DNA from: an uncultured Verrucomicrobiae bacterium
GTDB lineage: Bacteria > Verrucomicrobiota > Verrucomicrobiia > Limisphaerales > AAA164-E04
Direction: 5' to 3'
NCBI GenBank assembly: GCA_943788245.1
Contig: CALSPN010000036.1
Span: 1 to 64,000 of the forward strand
Length of the DNA stretch: 64,000 bases
In this document: piece after piece, positions 57,673 through 64,000 of the stretch
Numbering within the stretch: the first letter of the stretch is position 1
Layout: each line of letters starts with the position of its first letter
The notes under the pieces: generated by a model
Databases searched by the model: none
What the model was told of the DNA's origin: nothing
What the model saw: the letters and a program-made list of their open reading frames with translations, nothing else
Position numbers and translations under genes: made by a program

Positions 57673-58230
57673 ATGATGTCACGTCCAACATTCACATGTC
57701 TGATATTGATGGCTATGGTCCTGACCTATGTGCAATCACATTGGTCCATGATGGAGGGAATGTGGCGTGCGCAGATTGATCTGCTGCCGGTCTTTGCTGC
57801 ATTTGCTGCCTTGCATGGAGGCCTGGGTCCCATCATTGGCTTGGCGCTGATTGCCGGCTCCTGGTTGGACGTGTTGTCTGCCAATCCTCTTGGAACATCT
57901 CTGGTTTCGTTGTTTTTGACCGCATTGATTTTGCATCGGCTCCATGAAGTTCTGCTCAAAGGCCAGTTGGCCGCTCAGTTTTTTGTCTGTCTGGCCGCAG
58001 GCGCATTTGGGCCTACTATATCCTGCCTTTTTCTTTGGGGAATGAGCATGCAGCCTTTGGCTGGCTGGGGAACTTTATGGCAAATAGTTGTCAATGCCAT
58101 GATCTGTGGTGTAGCAGGGCCTTTTATATTTCTTATCCTGAATCAAATGGATCGCTTGGTTTCCTATGAGCCGGTGGCTCAGCCATGGAATCGATCCGTG
58201 GTCGAAGTTAAACGCAGCAAGCGATATTGA
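57673..58230 (+). CDS. mreD: Rod shape-determining protein MreD
   Basis: This 185-residue inner-membrane protein has about five hydrophobic segments. The pattern GLGPIIGLALIAGSWLDVLSANPLGTSLVS, with the conserved G-x-x-x-D before the loop, matches MreD. It helps connect MreC to PBP2 and RodA. The ATG at 57673 is preferred; it is 34 bases after the mreC stop. The upstream in-frame extension overlaps mreC and lacks membrane-protein character. It is followed by mrdA after ten bases. Confidence 0.88.
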   Translation: MMSRPTFTCLILMAMVLTYVQSHWSMMEGMWRAQIDLLPVFAAFAALHGGLGPIIGLALIAGSWLDVLSANPLGTSLVSLFLTALILHRLHEVLLKGQLAAQFFVCLAAGAFGPTISCLFLWGMSMQPLAGWGTLWQIVVNAMICGVAGPFIFLILNQMDRLVSYEPVAQPWNRSVVEVKRSKRY

Positions 58231-58240
58231 AACGCTGAGT

Positions 58241-60208
58241 ATGAATCCCGTTAAAAACATGCGACGCGAAGATATGGGCCTTCAATGCTTAGCCATTGGT
58301 CTGTTTTGCTGTTTCGTCATATTGGCGGGGGGGCTTTGGTATGTTCAGATTGTTTCTTTCAAGAAATACGAAAAATATCGAGAAGTACAGTCTTACCGCA
58401 CGGTTCGCATTCCTGCTCCCCGGGGATTGATCTACGACCGGGATGCGCAGTTGCTTGCAGATAATGAACCGAACCTCAACATCGTGGTGTATCTGGATCA
58501 ATTAAGAGAAGATTTTACTCGTACTTATCACGATTTGAAGGGCGACAAGGACTTACCTTATCTCGAAGGGCTTGAATTAGAAAAAGATGCCCGGTATCTC
58601 ACCGTGAGTAACATGGTATATGAGGCCAGTGTGATTATCGGTAAGCCCAGTGCTCTGGTTCGTTCTGAATTTGAATCTCATTATTATCGGCATCGTTATA
58701 TGGCCATGCCCGTATTGACGGGTTTAAGTCGTGAGCAAATGGCCCGATTCATGGAGCAAGGGTCTCGATTAAAGGGTTTCGATTTGGAAGTTCGATCCAA
58801 GCGCCGTTATCCCAACGGCTCTCTGGCTGCCCATCTTTTGGGCTACATGAGACCACGACAGCGCACTTCAAATGAAGAGACAGCGACACTGCAGATGTCT
58901 TTTGACTATGAATTGCCCGATTTCATGGGCAAATACGGACTTGAAGGTCAATATGAAGACGAACTAAGTGGTGAGCCCGGTGCAAAATCCATCCTCGTTA
59001 ACAATATGATTTACCGCCAAGAAGAGGAAGAATGGCTTCCCTTGCTCCCCGGTAAGCACCTCTACCTCACTTTGGATACCGATATTCAGAAAGCTGCCGA
59101 AGATGCCCTGCGGTATTTGAATCCAAACCAGCAAAGGCGAGGTGCTATTGTGGTGATGGATTGCAATAATGGCGATGTTCTTGCCTTGGCTTCAGCACCT
59201 ACTTTTGATCCCAATATCTTTACTGGTTTTCTGCCCGCATCGGTTTTCAACCCAATGATCGACCCAAAAGGTTCGCTGCCTCTTTTCAATCGCGCAACCT
59301 ATGGACGTTATCATCCTGGGTCAATCTTCAAGATCATGATTGGTCTGGCGGGATTGGAATCAGGGATTATTGATCCGGAAGCTGAGTTCTTCGGACAAGG
59401 TTATTTTCCGATGAGCGGGCGTAGGATCGACGATACCGCTGGCGCGGGTTATTTCAATTTTGAACGTGCGTTCTACAAGTCTAGCAATGCCTATTTCATT
59501 CATTATGGTTTGAAATTAGGGCCTGAAACGATTGTGGACTATGGTAACCAGATTTTTCTGGGTAAGGAAACCGGACTACTACCAGCACAGGAAACAGGCG
59601 GCTACTTTCCGAGTAAACAAACGGTGCGCAAGGGATGGCACCCCGGGGATACGGCCAATCTCAGTATTGGGCAGGGTAAAATTGATGTGACTCCCCTTCA
59701 AATGGCTGTAATGACCTCAGCTGTCGCCAATGGTGGAACGGTGTTCTGGCCGCGTATCGTGGCTGGTTGGGAATCAATGATGCCAAACGGCGCCTCAGTT
59801 TTTGAACCAGAGCCAGAGGGACGTATTCGCGGCAGGCTGAGGGCTTCACCGCAAAGTATTGAGATTCTTCAAAAGGCGATGCTGGCTGACGTGGAAAACA
59901 GGAACGGTTCAGGATCCATCTGCCGCATCCCTGGCTACCTCATTGGCGGAAAGACGGGCACGGCAGAAACCAGTTTCAAAAACAGTAATGGCAGGCGTAT
60001 CAAGCATACCTGGTTCGTAGCCTATGCACCTCATAAAAATCCGAGGTATGCCGTTGTGGTGCTTGATAGTGAGGGGTTGTCAGGGCGCAGCAGTTGTGCT
60101 CCTCTGGCCAAAATCGTTTTTACGTCACTGAAGGATTTGCCGAACCCTTCACACATTGAACCAAGAAAAAAGGTATTTACTCTGGGGGATAATGCACGCT
60201 CGCTCTAA
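58241..60208 (+). CDS. mrdA: Penicillin-binding protein 2 (MrdA)
   Basis: This class B transpeptidase cross-links peptidoglycan during cell elongation with RodA. It is 655 residues from the ATG at 58241. Its layout is one membrane anchor (CLAIGLFCCFVILAGGLWYVQIV, about 15-37), a PBP dimerisation domain (about 50-260, with RIPAPRGLIYDRDAQLLADNEP and GLEGQYEDELSGEPG) and a transpeptidase domain with SIFK (Ser361), SSN (414-416) and KTGTAET (Lys571). It follows mreD by ten bases and overlaps rodA by 17. Confidence 0.94.
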   Translation: MNPVKNMRREDMGLQCLAIGLFCCFVILAGGLWYVQIVSFKKYEKYREVQSYRTVRIPAPRGLIYDRDAQLLADNEPNLNIVVYLDQLREDFTRTYHDLKGDKDLPYLEGLELEKDARYLTVSNMVYEASVIIGKPSALVRSEFESHYYRHRYMAMPVLTGLSREQMARFMEQGSRLKGFDLEVRSKRRYPNGSLAAHLLGYMRPRQRTSNEETATLQMSFDYELPDFMGKYGLEGQYEDELSGEPGAKSILVNNMIYRQEEEEWLPLLPGKHLYLTLDTDIQKAAEDALRYLNPNQQRRGAIVVMDCNNGDVLALASAPTFDPNIFTGFLPASVFNPMIDPKGSLPLFNRATYGRYHPGSIFKIMIGLAGLESGIIDPEAEFFGQGYFPMSGRRIDDTAGAGYFNFERAFYKSSNAYFIHYGLKLGPETIVDYGNQIFLGKETGLLPAQETGGYFPSKQTVRKGWHPGDTANLSIGQGKIDVTPLQMAVMTSAVANGGTVFWPRIVAGWESMMPNGASVFEPEPEGRIRGRLRASPQSIEILQKAMLADVENRNGSGSICRIPGYLIGGKTGTAETSFKNSNGRRIKHTWFVAYAPHKNPRYAVVVLDSEGLSGRSSCAPLAKIVFTSLKDLPNPSHIEPRKKVFTLGDNARSL

Positions 60209-61391
60209 ACATTGGACGCACCGGATTGACTGGGTTTTGCTGCTTGCCTTGATCGGGTTAGCATCGATCGGCGTTGCATTCATTTACAGTGCTGCCTCCG
60301 TGCATGGCATTACCGATCCTGAGCATTGGTTTCAGCATCGATTTGTCAGGCAAATATTTGCGTGCGTCCTGGGGTTTGGATTTGCGGTTGGCGTATGTTT
60401 TGTGGACTATCATTTGATAGCAAGGTGGTCGATGCTCTTTTACTGGGGCGCGATTATTGCCCTGCTTGTGGTATTGTTTTTTGATCCTATTCATGGGGCC
60501 CGACGTTGGCTTTCATTGGGGCCAATTCGATTGCAGCCTTCTGAATTTTCCAAGATTGCAACTATCTGTGCGCTGGGGCACTTTCTCAGTCGTCCTCTAG
60601 ATGAACTGCGATTACCAAGTTTATTCTTTCAGACTCTGGGGCTTATAGGCCTGCCTTTCTGCCTCATCTTGATCGAGCCGGATCTTGGATCATCTTTGGT
60701 ATTGATTCCGGTGGGGTTGGTGATGATGTTCATTGCAGGCATTCCAAAAATTTACCTGGCCCGACTAGTCAGCGGTTCATTACTTGTTCTCTCGTTGGTG
60801 GTTGTAGACACTCTGTTTTTTCCTAAGTTATTGCCAGTGGTTCAGCTTGAGGAATATCAGAAGAATCGTTTGCGTGTTTATTTTGGGATGTCGTTTGCTC
60901 CTCCTAATGCCACTCAGGCTGAAAAACGTAAAGCGGATCGAGAGGAACGCGAATTTTCATATAATGTCAACCAGGCGTTGATATCTGTAGGATCCGGTGG
61001 AATGACCGGAAAAGGATGGTGTCAGGGAACGCAAAATGCCTTGGGATACCTTCCTAAACCAGTAGCTCACAATGATTTTATTTTTTCGGTGATTGCCGAG
61101 GAATGGGGTTTTTTGGGCAGCATGACCGTTCTATTGCTCAATGGTGTGGTGATTATTCAAGGATTGAGAATCGCCTCTCAAGCCAGAGACAGGATGGGCA
61201 AGGTAATAGCCACCGGTGTGGTCATGCTTTGGTTCAGCCATGTGTTTATTAACATTGGTATGAACATTCGATTGATGCCCGTCACTGGGCTCCCTTTGCC
61301 ATTATTGAGCTACGGAGGTTCATCCGCGCTCAGTTTCATGATGGCCATGGGGCTTTTACAAAATGTTAAAATATACAAGAGAAACTATTAA
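60192..61391 (+). CDS. rodA: Rod-shape SEDS glycosyltransferase RodA
   Basis: RodA polymerises lipid II into glycan strands for the elongasome. It is 399 residues from the ATG at 60192 (GGGGG just before it; a TTG start 12 codons earlier is less likely), with about ten hydrophobic segments. SEDS motifs: GARRWLSLGPIRLQPSEFSKIA, LIEPDLGSSLVLIPVGLVMMF, QALISVGSGGMTGKGWCQGTQNALGYLPKPVAHNDFIFSVIAEEWGF and MPVTGLPLPLLSYGGSS. Its start lies inside the mrdA 3' end (17-base overlap), coupling the transpeptidase and polymerase. Confidence 0.94.
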   Translation: MHARSKHWTHRIDWVLLLALIGLASIGVAFIYSAASVHGITDPEHWFQHRFVRQIFACVLGFGFAVGVCFVDYHLIARWSMLFYWGAIIALLVVLFFDPIHGARRWLSLGPIRLQPSEFSKIATICALGHFLSRPLDELRLPSLFFQTLGLIGLPFCLILIEPDLGSSLVLIPVGLVMMFIAGIPKIYLARLVSGSLLVLSLVVVDTLFFPKLLPVVQLEEYQKNRLRVYFGMSFAPPNATQAEKRKADREEREFSYNVNQALISVGSGGMTGKGWCQGTQNALGYLPKPVAHNDFIFSVIAEEWGFLGSMTVLLLNGVVIIQGLRIASQARDRMGKVIATGVVMLWFSHVFINIGMNIRLMPVTGLPLPLLSYGGSSALSFMMAMGLLQNVKIYKRNY

Positions 61392-61403
61392 GAATATTTG
61401 ATT

Positions 61404-63488
61404 ATGAATCAACGTAAAGGGAACCGTCGTCGGAGTGGCGGTATGCGATTTAAGCCGACAGCTGGCATAGGAGCCAATAATAAGAAATCACAGCGAGCTG
61501 CGGCAGCAGCACGTGCTGAAGTGCTAGTTAATCCTACTGCTGACGAAGAGCCGGTCTACGAGAGTCAGAAGCATGCACGTGAAATTCAGCGTGCTGAGAA
61601 TAAAGCAGCAGGATTGCCGGCAGATTTAACTGATGAAGCCTTGAAAGCAAAGATTGAGGCTGAAAAAGCCAAGCAAGCTGAGAAAGCCGAGCAAGCTGAA
61701 AAAGACGAGAAACCAGGAGAATCCAAAGAGAAGGGTAAATCCAGGACATCGGGACGACGTGAAGGCAACCGGCGAGGGCCGCGTGATCGACGAGGGAACA
61801 AAAATGATAAAGATAAGCCTTATGAACCAGTTGAAATTCCTGAGCAACCAGCCAAGGGAATTGTTGGCACCATCAAGGCTGCAGCGGATAAAGTCATTTC
61901 AAGAGTGAAGCGTGCTTTCATTCCTCTCAACCGTCAGCACAAAGAGCTGATCATCAATGTCGAACCTCTCGAATCCAGAGTGGCAGTAATTGAGGATGGT
62001 GTGCTTGAGGAGTTTACCATCGAACGAAACAACGATCATCGATTGGTTGGCAGTATCTACAAGGGAGTTGTCAAAAACCTCGAGGATGGATTGAAGGCCG
62101 CATTTGTGGACATCGGTTTTGAAAAGAATGCCTTTCTTCATTATTGGGACATTGTGCCCAACAATTTCGATAGCAACATCGAAATTGTGGAAAGGAAAAA
62201 AGGCAAGGGCAGGAAGCAGCGCCCCAAAGTTACCCAGAAGGATATCCCAAAAGTTTATCCTATCGGGACCGAGATCATCGTGCAGGTAACCAAAGGTCCC
62301 ATCGGAACCAAAGGACCTCGCATCACAACCAACTTGGCGATTCCGGGTCGTTTCCTCGTCCTTTTGCCTAACTCAGACCAATGTGGAATATCCCGCAAGA
62401 TCGACAATACGCAGGAGCGACAACGCCTCAAACAAATCGTTCGAAATCTAACCATCCCCGAAGGGATGGGGGTTATTATCCGCACCGCTGGTCAGGCCCA
62501 GAAGGCTCGCTACTTTGTGCGAGACCTGGCATTCCTGGTCGAAGAGTGGAAACGTATTCAAAGTCTGATCAACAATAAAAAACCACCCTATTGCGTATTT
62601 CAGGAGCCTGATTTAATCGAGCGTACGGTTCGTGATTTCCTCACTGAAGACGTGGAGCGTATTGTGGTGGACTCCAAAAAGGAGAATAAACATATCCAGG
62701 ACACGATCAGCCGTATTTCCAAAAGATCAACCAACAAGGTTAAACTCTATCAGGATACACAGCCCATATTCGATCGGTTCGGTATAACCCGGCAATTGCA
62801 AAGCACTACCACCAGGCAAGTTCATCTCAAGAGTGGTGGATATATTGTGATTGATGAAACCGAGGCATTGGTTGCTGTTGATGTGAACACAGGACGCCAC
62901 AAGAGTAGTCAAAAAGAAAAAGATTCGACGATTCTCAAGGTTAACTTGGAGGCTGCAGCTGAAATCACACGTCAGATGCGGTTGAGGAACATTGGTGGAT
63001 TGATCATTCTTGATTTCATCGATATGAAATCAAGGCGCGATCAACAAAGCGTTTATCAAAAGGTCAAAGAAGGTCTTCGACGTGACAAGGCGAAAACGCA
63101 TGTTCTGCCGATTTCTCAGCTAGGCCTACTAGAAATGACCCGTCAAAGACAGACCGAAAGTGTGCGCGCATCAGTCAACGACGATTGCCCATACTGCAGC
63201 GGCAAGGGGAAGGTGAAAAGTGTGGTGACGATGAGTGTTGAAATTCAGCGTAAATTAGGTGAAATCCTCAAAAAACGGCAACGGGATGAGTCTGATTACC
63301 AGCTAATGATCGTGGTGAACCCCAAAGTGTTCCATCGCTTGCGTACCAAGGATGAGCAATTGGTGATCCAGATGGAAAAACAGTATTTCGGCAAATTGTC
63401 CTTCCGACCTGATCCATCTTACCATTACGAAGAGTTTCGGATTGTCGACCTCGGAACCCAAAAAGAGTTGGCCAGGTCAGAGTCCTGA
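61404..63488 (+). CDS. rng: Ribonuclease E/G family endoribonuclease
   Basis: This 694-residue enzyme cleaves single-stranded RNA. An N-terminal extension (about 1-170) is unusually charged, rich in Lys, Glu and Arg (RRNRRGPRDRRGNK-like stretches), and resembles the disordered arms of RNase E. The core follows: HKELIINVEPLESRVAVIEDGVLEEF, S1 domain (LVGSIYKGVVKNLEDGLKAAFVDIGFEKNAFLHY), VQVTKGPIGTKGPRITTNLAIPGRFLVL, the metal-binding aspartates in DVNTGRHKS and IILDFIDM, and the zinc-link CPYCSGKG. The length after the extension matches RNase G. It starts 12 bases after rodA, continuing the shape operon; rng also follows mre genes in Proteobacteria. Confidence 0.9.
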   Translation: MNQRKGNRRRSGGMRFKPTAGIGANNKKSQRAAAAARAEVLVNPTADEEPVYESQKHAREIQRAENKAAGLPADLTDEALKAKIEAEKAKQAEKAEQAEKDEKPGESKEKGKSRTSGRREGNRRGPRDRRGNKNDKDKPYEPVEIPEQPAKGIVGTIKAAADKVISRVKRAFIPLNRQHKELIINVEPLESRVAVIEDGVLEEFTIERNNDHRLVGSIYKGVVKNLEDGLKAAFVDIGFEKNAFLHYWDIVPNNFDSNIEIVERKKGKGRKQRPKVTQKDIPKVYPIGTEIIVQVTKGPIGTKGPRITTNLAIPGRFLVLLPNSDQCGISRKIDNTQERQRLKQIVRNLTIPEGMGVIIRTAGQAQKARYFVRDLAFLVEEWKRIQSLINNKKPPYCVFQEPDLIERTVRDFLTEDVERIVVDSKKENKHIQDTISRISKRSTNKVKLYQDTQPIFDRFGITRQLQSTTTRQVHLKSGGYIVIDETEALVAVDVNTGRHKSSQKEKDSTILKVNLEAAAEITRQMRLRNIGGLIILDFIDMKSRRDQQSVYQKVKEGLRRDKAKTHVLPISQLGLLEMTRQRQTESVRASVNDDCPYCSGKGKVKSVVTMSVEIQRKLGEILKKRQRDESDYQLMIVVNPKVFHRLRTKDEQLVIQMEKQYFGKLSFRPDPSYHYEEFRIVDLGTQKELARSES

Positions 63489-63504
63489 TTTTGAGTGCAT
63501 TTGA

Positions 63505-63547
63505 AACGAGCGCACCTGATGTTAAAAACCTGTGCGCTCGTTTTTTA
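63505..63547 (+). terminator. Rho-independent terminator after rng
   Basis: AACGAGCGCAC (63505-63515) pairs with GTGCGCTCGTT (63532-63542), followed by TTTTT. It ends the mreB-rng operon, 17 bases after the rng stop. Confidence 0.88.
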
Positions 63548-63695
63548 AATGCCCAGCGCTTGACGCAGCCTATCAGAATGGTGGGATGCGGCATGGGCTT
63601 GACTCAGTTTTTGAGTGGGATTGAGGTTGATTTGATACCATTCTTTTTTTACCTTGTGCCCATCCAAGGCATTGAACTTGCTTAATAAATTGAAG

Positions 63696-64000
63696 ATGCA
63701 AAAGATTTACTCAATCCTGGCGCTCTGTCTGGCCGTATGCTGGACAACGCCTTGCGGCGCAGCGGAAACCCAAACTTTCGTAATGGAAAACGGCAATATT
63801 ATCGAGGGTAATGTTTCTGCCATGGACGAAGAAAGCATGGTTATCCGAAGGAAAATAGGCACTTTTACAGACCGAATAGATTTGGTCTTTCTTTCCCAGG
63901 AAACGCTATTGTGGCTGAAAGCGAATCCTAAATATGCTGAATTTGTGGATCCTTTTATCGAATTGCCAGAGGATGAAATCCACCCGCCGGTGATCAATGT
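63696..64000 (+). CDS. Hypothetical secreted protein, 5' part
   Basis: From the ATG at 63696 the frame stays open to the window edge (101 codons). A signal peptide (YSILALCLAVCWTTPCGAAE) is followed by a beta-strand-rich segment (TFVMENGNIIEGNVSAMDE, SMVIRRKIGTFTDRI), suggesting a small barrel-like domain often found in surface proteins that respond to a repeated G-x-I-x-G pattern. No family is recognised. GAAG upstream could be a ribosome-binding site. The 3' part lies outside the window. Confidence 0.65.
   Translation, partial: MQKIYSILALCLAVCWTTPCGAAETQTFVMENGNIIEGNVSAMDEESMVIRRKIGTFTDRIDLVFLSQETLLWLKANPKYAEFVDPFIELPEDEIHPPVIN

Overview
The window looks like chromosomal DNA of a marine, polysaccharide-degrading member of the PVC superphylum, most likely a Verrucomicrobiota. 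The evidence is the gene mix: DUF1588/DUF1585 and DUF1552 proteins, H-X9-DG prepilins, three DUF1080 (3-keto-glycoside hydrolase type) proteins, three sulfatases, LTD/CotH surface proteins, FG-GAP/ASPIC and PQQ-propeller proteins, and a complete rod-elongation operon. I read no rRNA, tRNA, CRISPR array, transposase or phage gene.

Layout. 1-2232: a secreted-oxidoreductase type pair (DUF1588/1585, then DUF1552) whose frames are broken many times. 2590-5215: Rrf2 regulator, a cytoplasmic PpiC isomerase and a badly broken H-X9-DG prepilin. 5476-14444: housekeeping genes (MsrB, a class B penicillin-binding protein, fructosamine-kinase-like protein, a molybdate-type ABC transporter with a tandem binding protein, acetyl-CoA synthetase). 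14531-31376: carbohydrate region (SGNH-DUF1080 fusion, giant LTD/CotH protein, sodium:solute symporter with small partner, DUF1080, FG-GAP lipoprotein, sugar isomerase, two sulfatases, GH43-like propeller). 31600-41188: alkaline phosphatase, AAA-FHA signalling protein, EF-hand protein, VOC-mazG-proB operon, tandem DUF1080, STN-subtilase. 41448-46797: operon with sulfatase, sugar isomerase, deoC and cytochrome c-sugar dehydrogenase, then a truncated haemoglobin. 46996-51401: CotH lipoprotein, dUTPase and PQQ propeller. 51863-54844: a large hairpin, a cobalamin riboswitch with its terminator, a secreted beta-sandwich protein and a translationally coupled prepilin. 55714-63488: mreB-mreC-mreD-mrdA-rodA-rng. 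63696-64000: start of a secreted protein cut by the window edge.

Two points stand out. First, the B12-riboswitch-controlled surface protein plus pseudopilin pair is a candidate uncharacterised cobalamin-linked surface system. Second, nearly every broken gene (including essential mreB) is restored by removing one base, usually from a homopolymer. This points to +1 insertion errors in the assembled sequence, densest in the first 5.2 kb, rather than to real decay; only reads or a relative's genome can settle it.
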